From positions 7,688,001 to 7,752,000 of the forward strand of contig OX637334.1 of the NCBI GenBank assembly GCA_951799405.1: 64,000 nt of DNA, written 5' to 3'. Both the position numbers and the translations under genes were made by a program. This DNA comes from Agapetus fuscipes (lineage: Eukaryota > Arthropoda > Insecta > Trichoptera > Glossosomatidae). Under the pieces are notes generated by a model. The model did not search any database and was not told the origin of the DNA. It saw nothing but the letters and a program-made list of their open reading frames with translations. Shown here in pieces: positions 1 through 11,732 of this stretch (the first letter of the stretch is position 1; every line of letters starts with the position of its first letter).

Positions 1-113
1 AGCGAAAAGTGTACAACATAAAACTGAGAGTTGCAGTAAAATGTTAGGGATAAATGTCACTCAGCTGATTAGCTAACCAAATAGCGAATACCTTTGCCGT
101 TTATTTTTGATTG

Positions 114-335
114 CTTATCCCTTGGCTTATAGGTTGGTATGAGGCTGACCACCCATACTGTAAAAAATGGTTCACTCTACCAATGTTTCCCTTGTTCCAG
201 GGAAGGTTTGGCAAAAGTTCCAAGGTGTAGTTCATTTGAGGTTTGGATTTTAATTTGTAAGTACACGTTTAGCATTTGTAAGCGCGAACTTGAATATTAA
301 TATATCTTTGCAACTTAGATTATAGATTTTTATTG
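114..335 (+). mobile_element. Rep-A copy
   Basis: From CTTGGCTTATAGGTTGGTAT to GCAACTTAGATTATAG. The central part has lost the segment between GCGCGAACTTG and the ATATATCTTTGC end. Confidence 0.8.
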
Positions 336-419
336 TACTATAGATAGAAACGAGAAACTACCACATTAAAATCACAAGTGGCGTCCCATTAAACATTGTG
401 ACATGTTCTGTTCCACCCA

Positions 420-485
420 CGAGAAGCTCTAAAGCCTGGATAGGGAGGAATGGTGCAAAAGATGAATGAACATCGCTGAAAAAAA
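420..485 (+). mobile_element. Non-LTR tail fragment (GATAGGGAGGAATGG type)
   Basis: Contains GGATAGGGAGGAATGG and GATGAATGAACATCGCTG. The same block occurs at 22425-22475 (+) and 50875-50925 (-). The + frame resembles DREEWRK..DEH, a common C-terminal phrase of non-LTR polymerases. Confidence 0.4.
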
Positions 486-729
486 ATCCTAGGATTAAAA
501 AAGAAGATGCATAAGATTTCAGTCATCTAGGCCTGTGACAACAACTGTTATACTACCTTTTTCTGTAGATCGATAATTTTTTTGACTGGACTCTGTCAAT
601 CTTGTGACGAGGATGACTAGTAATTTCTTCACCTTGCTTAGGACTACCCGAAGAAGTAACTGTAGAATTTTTTATAGTATGTACGTTCAGACTCATAAAA
701 GCCTACATTTTTTTTAAATGCAGCGTTTG

Positions 730-980
730 ATATAGCTCAGGTAATAAAATGCTTGCATTCCATGTCAAGAGCTTGAGTAATTTCTCGTTTCGATTCTTGG
801 GTGCTTATTTCAAACCCAAAGTAAAAAATGCCGGTTTTTTTACATTTATTTTGGTTGCTTACTCAGCCAATACAAGAAGTAAGAACCAGCCCCTTAAGAA
901 GCTGGGAAGCCTCAACTTTAAGTGAAGTAGCTGGCGTACGGCTGCTTTCATTACCTGAAAAATAAATAGGCTCCTCAAGC
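730..980 (+). mobile_element. SINE1 copy, degenerate
   Basis: A-box-like GATATAGCTCAGGTAA, body CTTACTCAGCC.A.ACAAG and AGCTGGGAAGCCTCAAC, ending near CTGAAAAATAAATAGGC. Confidence 0.7.
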
Positions 981-1137
981 TTGGAGCAACGCGTCATGCG
1001 CGTGCATAGAGTAAGGGAAAATACATTTCAGAAAAAATATTCTCTCCCATTCCTTCAAAACAACTCATTTGAAATTGACTGAAGTGCTAACGATGGCTCC
1101 AATCGAACTTAAATTTTAAATTAAGATCTAAATACTT

Positions 1138-1268
1138 CAACTGAAAGTGGTTGGTGTGAGGCCGGCCCCCTTACCTGTAAAAATAAATAGGTCCTGAATC
1201 GCCACATGCAACCTCTTCGGGAATAAGCAGGCAAGAAGTTACACTATATATGTAGCTTAGTTGCGTTG
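1138..1268 (+). mobile_element. SINE1 3' half
   Basis: AACTGAAAGTGGTTGGTGTG to GTAGCTTAGTTGCGTT. Directly abuts the CR1-like pseudogene. Confidence 0.75.
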
Positions 1269-1630
1269 ATTATCAAGTTTAAATCTCTTCATGGGCTGGC
1301 TCCTGACTATCTGGTGGAACTGACGAGGAGAACCTGTTTAAATGAAAGGGGTGTTACTCTGAGGTCAGCTGAGTCATGTGCCAGTCTGTTGGAGCTGCCG
1401 AAAAGACAGTCATGCACATTGCACAGTCTTCGGGAACCGCTCTTTCCGTGTTGCCGGGCCAGCGGCATGGAATGCTCTCCCAGAGAGGCTGAGAGTCCAG
1501 GAAGATGAGACTGCCTTTAGGAAGATGCTTAAAGCGTTCTTGTTTTCCCGCTAGAGCCCACATGCGCCTTTGTAGTGATGTAAATCACATAAAGGCGCAT
1601 ACAAATCTAGTCAATTACTATTATTATTAA
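1266..1630 (+). pseudogene. CR1/L2-like reverse transcriptase C-terminus with 3' UTR hairpin
   Basis: Frame one encodes KFKSLHGLAPDYLVEL and ERGVTLRSAES, the region after the polymerase domain in CR1/L2-type non-LTR elements. After a frameshift near 1425 the next frame continues FGNRSFRVAGPAAWNALPE and ends at a TAG near 1555, the usual terminus of these proteins. The polymerase and endonuclease parts are missing. The 3' UTR holds a strong hairpin (1562-1600) and ends in an ATT-rich tail near 1618-1629. It is joined at its 5' side directly to the 3' half of a SINE1 (1138-1268). Family placement comes from the LHGLAP and W..LP motifs. Confidence 0.75.
1562..1600 (+). other. Two-tier stem-loop in CR1-like 3' UTR
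   Basis: ATGCGCCTTT (1562-1571) pairs perfectly with AAAGGCGCAT (1591-1600). Inside, GTGAT pairs with ATCAC around a 4-nt loop. The layout matches the hairpins at 52812-52848 and 10216-10252, suggesting the 3' structure recognised by the element's own reverse transcriptase. Confidence 0.75.
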
Positions 1631-2100
1631 ATGTTTTTTTACCATAAATTGCCTACCTATTAGGCGCATGTGCCTGTATAGGATGCACGCCCATGCATTG
1701 CGTTAACAAGTTGCTCTATATGCTCAGCTCAGTTGTTTTACCCTTCGGTGATAAGATTTATACAGCAAAGAAGGATGTTTTTCGTCTATTAAAGTACGTA
1801 GTTGTATATCATTTTTTAATGGTGAGTTTATTTGTGAGGATATTACAATGAGGATAATTTCTTCAACACAGATTAGGAATAATATCCAGTTCTATTTATG
1901 TGCGAAACTCTCCACTGACTGATGAACGCCACAGTATGTAATATAACAAACACATTCAACGTTATTATTTGTTTCACCATTACAATAGCAACAGGACACA
2001 ACGATATATAATAACAGGATTTAAATGCTTGTGTCACTCAAGCCAGGGAAGCAATCTCCTTTTTTCCTCAAGCTCGATCCTCTTTTGTTTCCATATTGCC

Positions 2101-2420
2101 GGTCGATAGCTCAGTTGGTAGAAAGCTTGCATTCCATGCCGTGAGCTCGGGTTCGAATGCCGCCCAGGGTGTCAAAAATGAGTTCCCGTTTCGGTGTTTG
2201 TTTCAAACCCAAAAATAAAATACCAGCAAGGTTTACTCAGCCTTCACAAGAAATAAGTACCAGCATTCTCGGGAGCTGGGAAACCCTCACTTCAACTGAA
2301 GTGGTTGGCGTAAGGCCGGCCCCCTTACCTGTAAAAATAAATAGGTTCAACTCTCCACATGCGACCCCTTCGGGATAATGCGGCAAGAAGTGACACTATA
2401 TGTGTAGCTTAGTTTGCGTT
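2101..2420 (+). mobile_element. SINE1, full-length reference copy
   Basis: The tRNA-like head GGTCGATAGCTCAGTTGGTA (A box) and GGGTTCGAATG (B box) are followed by a ~240 bp unrelated body with AACCCAAAAATAAAATACC, CTTCAACTGAAGTGGTTGG, GGCCGGCCCCCTTACCTG and CACATGCGACCCCTTCGGG. The tail is TGTAGCTTAGTTTGCGTT. It is transcribed by RNA polymerase III in intact members (family knowledge) and has no protein product. Confidence 0.88.
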
Positions 2421-2683
2421 TTATTTTTCAAATTCTATTCCATATTCAAATTTTCCTATGTTCTTTATTTTCCCCTCATACTTATTTAAATACTTTTGTT
2501 TAATACTTTTTCATCTTTATACTTGCTCACATTCCTGGTACATTAGCAATACGGATATATGATATTTTTCAATGTGCAGTGATGTGAAACGTAAAAAGCT
2601 GAGTTATTTATAGACGTCGTTCATTGCGGCAGCCACTTATCGCCAGAAACGGCTCTGGAATCTATAATTTAACGGCCGTTTGC

Positions 2684-2834
2684 ACCCGTCCAAAAACTCT
2701 AGCTTTCGACTAAACCAAAGCGTTTCGCCAAAAAAATTTATGAAAACTTTAACAGCGTCTTGTGGGCGTTTTAGTTTCCGTATATTTTTGGTGAAACGAT
2801 ACAAGTTTAGACGTAGAGTTCTGTACTCGGGGGT
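2684..2834. mobile_element. ACCCCGAGTAT-type MITE, diverged
   Basis: AACTCTAG.TTTCGACTAAACC...CGTTTCGCCAAAAA on the left mirrors CCAAAAATATACGG on the right. The right end reads TACTCGGGGGT. Confidence 0.65.
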
Positions 2835-3221
2835 GGGAAAGCTTTTGAAAATCAATGAAGTCTGTCCGAACTTTGTTTCTTTAATCTAACAATTGCTTTT
2901 GTTTTGAAAGTCTCCATCTTAATGTGGATACAATGAATCTTTATTATTATTTTACAAAATCTTAAATTAAAAATAAAAGTCTACAGTTTATTTTACAACG
3001 AGATACATGAATTTATGGAAACATAAAAAATAGCGTTGTCTGTGTTTCTGCCTATCAACCTTTTTTTAGAAAAAAGCTTGTCGTATGGTTTCCATCATTT
3101 ATGAAATTAAAAAATCCGGAATTGGTACTTTTCTTTCAATACCTCTCAATTATACTGTAAGTATCAACAATGGGCTCATCCCAAAAATTAAAGTTTTTTT
3201 TTCGGTTAAAAACGTCGCTGT

Positions 3222-3272
3222 TCTATGTGTATAACGCTCGTAGCAACCAATAGCAAAATATTCGTTTTTTGA
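3222..3272 (+). mobile_element. Rep-M fragment
   Basis: GTAGCAACCAATAGCAAAATA TTCG with weak similarity upstream. Confidence 0.35.
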
Positions 3273-3699
3273 AAGAGATGAAGAGATTTGAAGAGATTTG
3301 AACTGAACCAACTGATTTATTTTATTGATTCATAAGAATACGTGTCTATGCCGTGATCAATCATAATTTAAGGCACTGAATTCTTATTTACAAAATAAAA
3401 AAAAAAACTACGTATAGTCTTTTTTTTAAAGATTGTCCAGTGTGTTGTAAAATTCTATTCCAATTTTTGCACAGAACAAAATTCTGTAAAAAATTAACCT
3501 CGGTGTGTGGGTATCAGCCCCACCAGCTGGCAGTATTATTTTTGGCTTGTAATCAGTGATTTTTGAAAGCGTAGACCATGCGTAGCACACAGATATTTTC
3601 TGTACCCAAATATTTAACAAACTTAAGGTCTTAAAATAAATGAAAACTGTCAATACATTTAGAAAGAATGCAACAGAATCTTACCTTTAATTATTTGAG

Positions 3700-3885
3700 T
3701 TTTTATTTATTTTATTTCTCAATTGTCACTTCATCATTGTTTCAGGAAAAGACGACAAGAATTGCAAGGCTTATGTTTATTGGAGATTTGAGTTTTTATT
3801 TTGTTTATGGGCATGCAGCATGTGTAAACACGAACTTACACATGACAGCTTGTGGGTACTCACGTATTAAGAATTGTTGACCTTT
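3700..3885 (+). mobile_element. Diverged Rep-A copy
   Basis: Keeps TTTCAGGAAAAGACG.CAAGAATTGCAAGGCTTATGTTTAT, GGGCATGCAGCATGTGTAA and CACGAACTTACAC in order. Both ends are lost. Confidence 0.6.
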
Positions 3886-4227
3886 ATGGAATTATGAGTT
3901 ATAAATGTTAACATATTTTGCAGCATAGAATATTTTGTATGCTCATAGTTATTTATAACCAACTGACGTTTTCCCTCTTACTTCTTACCTTATTTCTACA
4001 TTGATTTTCCATTTTTTCATGGGAAAAATGCACATGTTTTTCTAAGATCCATCCATTTTTTAGTTTTAAAATTTTCGTACTCGTACATAAAGTTTGTGAG
4101 CTACATCTTGACGAGTAAATTTTTATTTATATATAGTAAATAAAAAATGGGCATGGTAAAACAAACACACGGTTAAAAGGGTTAACAGAGTCCGCACGTA
4201 AATTGACGTAAGCAAAATTGTGTCACC

Positions 4228-4318
4228 TCCCGGCCGTGTTAATAGGGAAAGGCAAACAAATATTTTGCGATTGGTCGCTATGGATGGCAGTCCTATACAA
4301 GACTGACGTTTGCTCATC
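4228..4318 (-). mobile_element. Rep-M copy
   Basis: Minus strand: AAACGTCAGTCTTGTATAGG, ACTGCCATCCATAGCGACC, and AAATATTTGTTTGCCTTTCC. Related copies lie at 35892, 48962 and 60634. Confidence 0.65.
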
Positions 4319-4487
4319 GAGAAATAAATTCCAAGATCAAAAATGCTTTGAGCCTATTAATAAGAAGACGCAACCGCGGTCGCGACATGTCCCTCTTGTT
4401 TGAACCACTGCCTTGCACCAACATGATGCCGTGAATCAGCCATTCAAACGCTCCGTAATCTTGTTATTTCTGTTATCGCCGTCTGTA

Positions 4488-4680
4488 CAGGCTTCAGGTA
4501 CAGGGTGTAGTGGGTAGAGCGCTGCCTGCCTGTACACAGCCTCGGGTTCGGGTATTTCGATCGGCTTTCCTCGCAGATGTGCCGCCCGTAGAGGCGTACT
4601 AGCAACCGTAGAGGCGTACTAGCAACCGTAGAGGCGTAGGACTCTGGCGTAGACTCACCCTGATACACTGCCTATCGTAG
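4488..4680 (+). mobile_element. tRNA-like repeat, type 4, with 20-bp tandem repeat
   Basis: GTAGTGGGTAGAGCGCTGCC and CTCGGGTTCGGGTATTTCG look like A- and B-box regions. Downstream, CGTAGAGGCGTACTAGCAAC repeats about 2.6 times from 4587. Confidence 0.45.
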
Positions 4681-4754
4681 CATTTGCAACTCCAAATGTG
4701 TTGTTTTATGTGGGGGAAAAATAATTCAATATCTTCTCATCATCATTATCTTCC

Positions 4755-5100
4755 AAGTCTTTGTTGGTCGCCAATTTTGAGCTCCGATTAGGAGGTGACG
4801 CTTCAAATCCTGGAAGTATGAAGTTCTCGGGTGACATCTTGTTTGTTTCTACCCAAAGATGTTGCTTTGTCTAATAGAGGGTCCAATAAATTTGAGTTTA
4901 CTTTTCAAAATGTAGCTTACAAGTTTTCTTCTTTTTTTTAATTCTTGCAATTTCTTGTCGTCAGATTTTTTGGTTATATTCCTCAAAATCAACATCTCAA
5001 ATCTAAGTGGTCCCTTTCACATGTTAAATTGGTCCAGATTTTACAGCCGTGCAACAAAATGCTCCAAAGAAAAGCTTCTACGAATCCATTATTTGTTGTT
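4755..5100 (-). mobile_element. Unidentified repeat shared with 38035-38710
   Basis: A shorter relative of the 38 kb repeat, with the interval between the two shared blocks reduced. No convincing coding content. Confidence 0.35.
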
Positions 5101-5334
5101 TATATTTTTAAAGAATATTTATAAGTTACGTTATAAGGTTTCTAAATATATTGACATCCTTGTCAAAACATACTCTTTTTCATTGTATTTGTAATGGACA
5201 CCTAATGAAAAAAGCACAAATTTTGTTTTTGTAACTTTTTTCTCTGCGGCTAAAGGTTACACCTCGCCGTATGATACACAATTTTGTCTGACATCATGAA
5301 GATCAATCAATTTTGCATTGTTTGGTAGTAAGCC

Positions 5335-5500
5335 TTGTTGCGTGAATACGTCCTCACCCCATATTCAGGGGTCTCTCAGCTAGCTTCTCGTCCCCTTCAG
5401 TGGCTGTCCGACCGCCATCCAGCGCGCACCGAGCACGTTACCGCTCCTCACACACTTATAACCTCAAAACCCTCCCTCCAACCCCGCCATCTTGTGAACA
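5335..5500 (-). promoter_or_regulatory. GC-enriched island with YY1/TISU-like ATGGCGG motifs on minus strand
   Basis: The minus strand has CAAGATGGCGGGG (ATG at 5488-5490) and CTGGATGGCGGTCGG (about 5409-5421), both like the YY1/TISU start-site element. Each ATG opens only a short frame (about 8 and 12 codons), and GGGGTGAGGAC downstream could be a donor. Possible first exon or promoter of an antisense transcript. The + strand of 5440-5580 is almost G-free. Confidence 0.3.
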
Positions 5501-5599
5501 CAACAACCCACACAAAACAATTAAACAACAACAAAAAAACACAAGAAAAACATCTCTTTCTCACAAACAGTGAAACACTTTAAAAGAGAGAGATGTGTA

Positions 5600-7269
5600 G
5601 AGGTTTGTTGAGCGCGCGCTTAGAATCAAAAATCACCGGGCCACCCTCCCAGCTATAAATATAAAATTGATAATACTAGCTAATAAGGCTTTTTGTAACA
5701 ACTTTTACACCGTATTTGTTGATGTATTTTGTATGAATAAGCGTTAATTCACGGCTGTGCGTTGTTAAAGCTAGTTTTTTACATTCCTGAATACACGGTA
5801 GTTTGTTCGCTAACATTTGGACCTAGGGGCGGATATTTTATGTAACAAAAGGCTTCGCTAAAGTGAGTGATAGAGAACTATAGACCCTCCGCTTCCGTCC
5901 AAAATCCAGAATAATTCGCATTTAAATCAAAAGCCTATATATTTAGAAATATATATTTATAAATTTACTCGCTTAAGGTGACCTTCTGGGTTGTGACAGC
6001 ATTCTCGTCTTTGACTGTCGATGCATAAAATTAAATAATCGATAAGCTATTTTTATTAAATACATGCACAACGTACTGAATTCTTTCTTTGTTTAAATAA
6101 GTGTGCTATGTATTTTTTCATTAACTGAAAACACGCGCATTGCTTTATGTAACTCAAGCCTAAAATAAATTAAAGTAAATTAATAAAAAATCATATCAAC
6201 TTGTTGCATAATGATTGTAAAAAAATATTTTACACTTTTCCCCTTCGAAGAATATTTTTAAAGTATATTCGGGTAAGTTTGCTCAAAGGGTTATTTTTTT
6301 TGTATTGATAAAATCGATAATGTTCTTATGAATTGTTACTTCATATGCATATTTGAGAGGTGAGGTGTATCGGGGTGATACTTTTGCTCGCTCTACTGAC
6401 ATCGTTTATTTGCGACCGTGGAAACTGTGCGATCGATACAGTACTCAGTCCTAGAGCAAACCATGCAATACCATACAAAGGTATATAATATGCACCCTGA
6501 AAGTTCATAGATTTACTTTGAAAACATGTGAAAAATCACGACATTTTTTTTAATTGTTTGACATTTAAAGTCACAATTTGTATTATTGATTTACACCTGT
6601 TGAAGTTACTCAGTTACAAAATCTAATATACAATTTTATGAACAAGAAGAAGCATATTTTTATTCAGCACAACCTGTTTTTATTTTTAACTGTATGAGCA
6701 CAATCATATTAAGTATTTATATTTTTGAACGAAATTGAGAGAGTTGCATTTTGGAATTGTCAAATTATTATACACAATTATACAAATTATTTTTGTAAAA
6801 ACTATATATGTATTTATAAGTATTGCTTAGCATAATAATCGCTTATATACGTCGAACAAATACATGCGAGAATTTCCACTTTTTATGCTTCCATAATTTG
6901 CGACACTTTTTGTAAAAACATTTTTTAATAACACTCATTGTTTTGCGAGACAATAAGTAAAGCTTATTTCCTTTATAATTGTAAATACATTGAAAAATAA
7001 TTTTCGATTATAAATACTCTGTTATAAAAGCTCACGAGTTGTACTTAAATATTTTTAGTGTGATTTTATTTCCTAAGTAAGCAGCTTTCAAACCCACATA
7101 TCAGGCAAAATATCATCTTAAAGCCTAAAACCTGAAACAATTTTCCTCAAACATCAAATTATTACAATCATTCAATTACTTTACACTCCCATAAAAAGAC
7201 TCACTGTCAATATATTCTACATTTTTCGTTTAACGCAATATACTTTTTTATCACAAGCAAAAAAACATT
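5600..7269. other. AT-rich stretch with nothing recognised
   Basis: No element ends, frames or RNA genes stood out. Confidence 0.5.
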
Positions 7270-7559
7270 TTTACACGCTGATATTTCACCCATCCCCCCT
7301 GTTTCTCTTTACCCCGTACTCCTACAGTGAACCTTTTTTTCTGCAGTTCCTTATTTCATTTCCTTTCCTCTTCGAATCCTTCTTTCTCCTTGTTATCTCA
7401 ATTACCTAATCTTCCCTTAAATTTTCGTCATCCTAGTGTCCTTCACCTTCCTATTCAAATACATTTTTCTCTCTGACTTCTCAATTACCTCACCCTCCTT
7501 AACAATTTTGTCTCCTACTTATTTCTCCTTGGCGAAACCGCTTCTCTTCTCCAACTCTT
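7270..7559 (+). other. Pyrimidine-rich tract
   Basis: About 290 bp strongly biased to C and T on the + strand (CCCATCCCCCCTGTTTCTC, CTTTCCTCTTCG and TTCTTTCTCC among others). No coding content recognised. Confidence 0.6.
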
Positions 7560-7760
7560 TGAATCCTCTGCCTCCCGAGGAGCACTCGGTCATCCTGGAT
7601 GTGACGTCATCAGCTGTGACGTCACCTACCCGGCAGCAGACTGGCTAAGCACAGCTTTGCGCGGCTCGTGGCCGCCCGCCACGCTATATGGCGGCTGCGC
7701 AGGGCGACTTCCACCCCTAATCCGGAGCGCCAGGACGGGGATGCACTGTACGTCATGAAA
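7560..7760 (+). promoter_or_regulatory. GC-rich island with two CRE palindromes
   Basis: TGACGTCA occurs at 7602-7609 and 7617-7624 with CAGCTG between them. GC is far above the flanks, and a ~290 bp pyrimidine-rich tract precedes it. A frame from about 7634 to 7748 is open and could end at the donor-like CACT|GTACGT in phase 2, matching the HCN exon acceptor phase. Whether this is an enhancer, a promoter or an upstream exon cannot be settled by sequence alone. Confidence 0.35.
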
Positions 7761-8642
7761 ACCTTTTGTATTCCAAAAATAAATATTACAGAATTAACAT
7801 TTTGATACAAATGGTTGATGTAACAATCAGCTGTAAGCGCTGTAGTAAAAATGTCAAGTTATGTTGTTAAAAACGATTTAGGCAGTGTCAAACATGCATG
7901 TGCGAATAAAGTAGTACATGTATTTTTTTAGAGATACAACAAAAAAACTTATTGTTATAAAAGCCAGATGGCTTAAGCTTATTGAATATATTCATTATCT
8001 TGTTTTTTTGCTGATCGCTTTTTTTACTTGGATTTTGTATCTTTATTTTCTTAATGACTCAATTGATTAATTTTGTTTTTTTTTTTAATTTCATGCTAGA
8101 AACTTTACATACGAGTAAGACATTTAGGTTTTTGATTTCAAAATTTTTACCGTTCAACATAACATGGCATTCTTTAAAATAACCTTTTTTTATCAATTAT
8201 TTACTCGATTCATAGTTTTTTTCAAAGTTAAAATGGTTAGTTATATTGAAGTGTAATGTGTAGATGTAATTGAAAATACATGTTGCTTTTATTTTACAGG
8301 TATTTAAATATATACAAGGTTACCAACACATGCGGAATATTAAATAAGTACTTGCAAGAAATTTACTATCATATATTTTTAATTATAACTTTCTAGAATC
8401 TAGTCTACTACGATCTTTACTTCATGAAGTCAAAGCAATTTATTTATTTCACGTCATAAAATAAGGGTTTTGAAAAGTTACCTTTATTTGAAAACAAAAC
8501 AGAAGTTCTAAAACTGGCATAGGCTTATCAAACCGTGTTTTAAATATACGTTGACAGATCACAAATATGGCGTGCTCTCACTTTGACGTATGGTTGTTGA
8601 CTGACAAGTCACTGGCTGTGCAACCGGCTAGCTGGTCAAGAA

Positions 8643-8699
8643 GGGGCGTGGTCAAAAGCAACAGCCAATGGCGACTCAGATTTGGAGTTAGTTTATAAA
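8643..8699 (+). promoter_or_regulatory. Core-promoter-like cluster
   Basis: GGGGCGTGG (8643-8651), CCAAT (8665-8669) and TATAAA (8694-8699) are in canonical order and spacing. The downstream sequence has no long frame. Could be a promoter of a noncoding or first-exon transcript, or chance. Confidence 0.35.
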
Positions 8700-9167
8700 G
8701 TGCTTCGTTTGAAGTGTAAATATAGTAAAATGATAAAGTTAATGACAGATTATATTTAATGTACAATTGAGTTCATGTATATTTAAGTACGTTGATTGTC
8801 CATTACCGTAAGTAGTGAGAGAAAAATCTTTTGTAAGAAAATAACAAAAATTGCTTTGACTTTTGAATTAAAAAATGCTAAAAACGTAAACCAACTTCTA
8901 TCTCTCTACTAATTCTATTAGTCTGAATTATTTCTTATGATAACCGAGTGCGACACACAAAAAACTGTTTATAAAACAGATCATCTTTTATTTTCTTCAA
9001 CATCTAGTATATACTAGTAGGTAACTTTCTTCGCTGTCTTCCTTGACTTTCCTTCCTGTCCCACTCTCATTTCTTCGCATTCTTAGCACTTTTTTAAATC
9101 TCCAAATTGCATGCTTAGTAACATATTACAAAAATATATGCTAGCTTTTAATTATTTCATTTTAATC

Positions 9168-9296
9168 AACTGAAGTGGTTGGCGTAAGGTTACCTGTAAA
9201 AATTAATAGATTCCACTCACAACATGCGAAATCCTTCAGGGATTACGCGGTAAGAAGTTACACTATATGTGTAGCTTAGTTGCATCTTAGTTACGT
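9168..9296 (+). mobile_element. SINE1 3' half
   Basis: CAACTGAAGTGGTTGGCGTAA to TGTAGCTTAGTTGC, 5'-truncated. Confidence 0.75.
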
Positions 9297-10127
9297 CAAT
9301 CATCCCTATATTAATATTAATCAAACGCAGTTTCATATTTTTATTTCTTTAGAATTTTATTCAGAATCATAGTCAATCACAAATGCATTATTTCGATTCG
9401 ATGAAAAAATATTTTTTTTACATTAATTTCTTACGTCAGTGGAATCTAGCTCTCATTTTTATTTATAATGGACTAATCAAAGTAAGAGGGCATACGGGAT
9501 GCAATACAGCCAAAAAATTACAGCCGCTCTCGATTGATGCTGTCACCAACGAAACTCATTTCATTTTTATTTTAAATATTGATGACGTCACATACTTAAG
9601 GATATTTTAAACTTGCATACTCCATTAACGCAACACATACGTATCCTATTATTCTTACTTAGTGTAGATTGATTAGATTGCATGTTTATTTTGTAAAAGC
9701 ATGTGTATCCGGCGCATTGCATGTGTTCCTACTAACAAACAGTTTTCAACTTTATGGCATTTACGGTGTAGCTACAGAAATATTGCGCTCTGAAATCTGC
9801 CACAATTTGTTGCACCTTGTTGTGGCAATTTTCGTAGCAACAAATCAACTTTGAAGTCAACATCAAACACCAACATTTTTCAAGACAATATCTGAAATAT
9901 GTACATAAAAAATATAAGATCCTCGATAATCAACAAAAAGAGAAGTATAACTTGAGTCAAAAATATTGTAAGATTTTTGTTAAAAGTGCAAATGTTCAGA
10001 ACAGATTTCTTGTAAAGCTGTTATTGATCTTCACAGATGGCAGTACCATCGAAAAACATTATTAGATTTAACCTTAAATCTATTAAGTTAGTGTTTGCTT
10101 TTTTTTTTCAATGCATTTAATTTTTCT

Positions 10128-10200
10128 TTGACTTGACGCTGACCACCCATACAGTAAAATTTGTTCACTTTGCCCAATGTAACCCATGTGTCAGGAAAAC
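10128..10200 (+). mobile_element. Rep-A 5' piece fused to CR1-like tail
   Basis: The CGCTGACCACCCATACAGTAA start of Rep-A is cut at the TTTCAGG region and continues as the CR1-like UTR at 10201. Confidence 0.65.
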
Positions 10201-10300
10201 GCTCTTGGGGCTTTAAGCGCCCTTGGGGTTGCTAGTGCCACTAAACGGCGCTGTATACAAATTGTCCAATTCTTATTATTATTATTATTATTATTTAAGG
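10201..10300 (+). mobile_element. CR1-like 3' UTR with hairpin and (TTA)n tail
   Basis: AGCGCC (10216-10221) and GGCGCT (10247-10252) are spaced by exactly 25 nt, as at 52812. The inner GTTGC/GCCAC arms retain four of five pairs. A TTA repeat (about 10276-10300) follows. The coding part is absent. It is fused upstream to a truncated Rep-A start (10128-10200). Confidence 0.7.
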
Positions 10301-10934
10301 GTTGCAAGATTTGCTAGATTTATGTAAAATTGAGTTTTGTTGTTATTTTTTTTAATTTGATACTAAACATTCAGCATCTACGCTTACTTACACATTTCTT
10401 ATTGTGGGAGTGCATTAAATATTATGTATCTTTAAATAGACTCGCAAAGGACCAAATGCAGCAATCTTAGATTTTTTGAAAATAAGATTTTTTTAAATTT
10501 TGTGTTCTATTTAATAATTTCGATCTTTTGCCGATTGCCGTTTTTGGTTCTATACGACTCGTCTAATGTTTATTCTTGCAACTTAGATTATAGAATATCG
10601 CATGCGTAGCTTTTCGTATACGCAATCAATACTTTGTTCCAACATTTTTTTTAGAATATTGTTTTCAATGACTAATTGTTGCTCTCTTTAAAGACCCGTA
10701 TAAGGTTTACACCGTATTCAACAGCAATCATCATCATCATCATCGTGACGTCAGCTTTAAATGTGTTGTTCAATGTTTCATCTTTACAATAAATAAAACA
10801 TGTTTTATATGTGCTTATTTGATGTTGTTTTTCATTCTCCGACCCCATTCCACTGTTCCTTAAGCCCCGATGAACCAATCCCTAAAGACAGAACCGAAAA
10901 GAAGAAGCTTCACCATTTTTGTCTTATAATCGAT

Positions 10935-11065
10935 AGAAACTTATCGACATTTGAGATTTGGATTTTAATTTGTACACACGCAGCACTTGTAAGTGCAAAC
11001 TAACATACATGCGTCTGCTGGTGGGCATACATTAAATATCTTTGCAACTTAGATTCTATAATTTG
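10935..11065 (+). mobile_element. Rep-A 3' half
   Basis: TTTGAGATTTGGATTTTAAT through GGGCATACATTAAATATC to TTTGCAACTTAGATTCTATA. A hAT-like element begins 30 bp later. Confidence 0.7.
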
Positions 11066-11094
11066 TATATACCGTTCTATATTCTAGTTTAAGC

Positions 11095-11343
11095 CAGTGT
11101 TTTTCAACCTTGTTTAGCCTATCACCCGTGTATGCATAAATAGATAAGCCCATCGCCCCTAAATGAAAATCGTCAACGAGCGAGGGATAGAATTGCCTTT
11201 CCAAAATACATTTTTTTTTATCTCAAATACTGACTGTCAACGAGATGAGAGGGAGAGTAGGCGCAGGGAACTATGCCCTCCCTATCACTCCATCGCCCAA
11301 ATTGCCTCCTACGTAATTTTCGCCTTCCGGTTGAGAACCACTG
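11095..11343. mobile_element. hAT-like non-autonomous element
   Basis: The left end CAGTGTTTTTCAACC and the right end (reverse complement CAGTGGTTCTCAACC) are classic hAT terminal repeats. The element is 249 bp. The flanks GTTTAAGC and TTGTAGAC are only loosely similar, so the 8-bp target duplication has decayed. No transposase. Confidence 0.75.
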
Positions 11344-11732
11344 TTGTAGACGAATAGATGTTTCAAGCCAAGAAGTAAGAAAGATGATAGAATATTTTGC
11401 ATTCAAATTCTTGTCACCAAATATAATATTTTAGATAGAAATACGTATGATGTGTGTTATTAGATTTGTGTGTTATGAAATGTGTGCAGAGACGGGAACG
11501 AAACTTGGATGTGAATTGTATGAGAACATTATTGGATCAGATGTTTAGTATTCTTCCGAGGTGCTCAATTTCTGTGAACGGGATCAGACTTCAGGGGAAA
11601 GTTTGTGGAACGAATCGAGAAGTTGGGGGATGGAGGGGTGCATCGGGCAAAATCGAGAAAACTCGAGGTTATTATTATACTGCTAAAACTTACGTATAAA
11701 ACATATGTGAAAAACTTTGAAAATACCTATTT

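Noticed and set aside
2101..2165. tRNA gene
   Set aside because: A and B boxes are present, but the cloverleaf is incomplete and the sequence continues into a dispersed SINE1 body. The same applies to the SINE2 heads.
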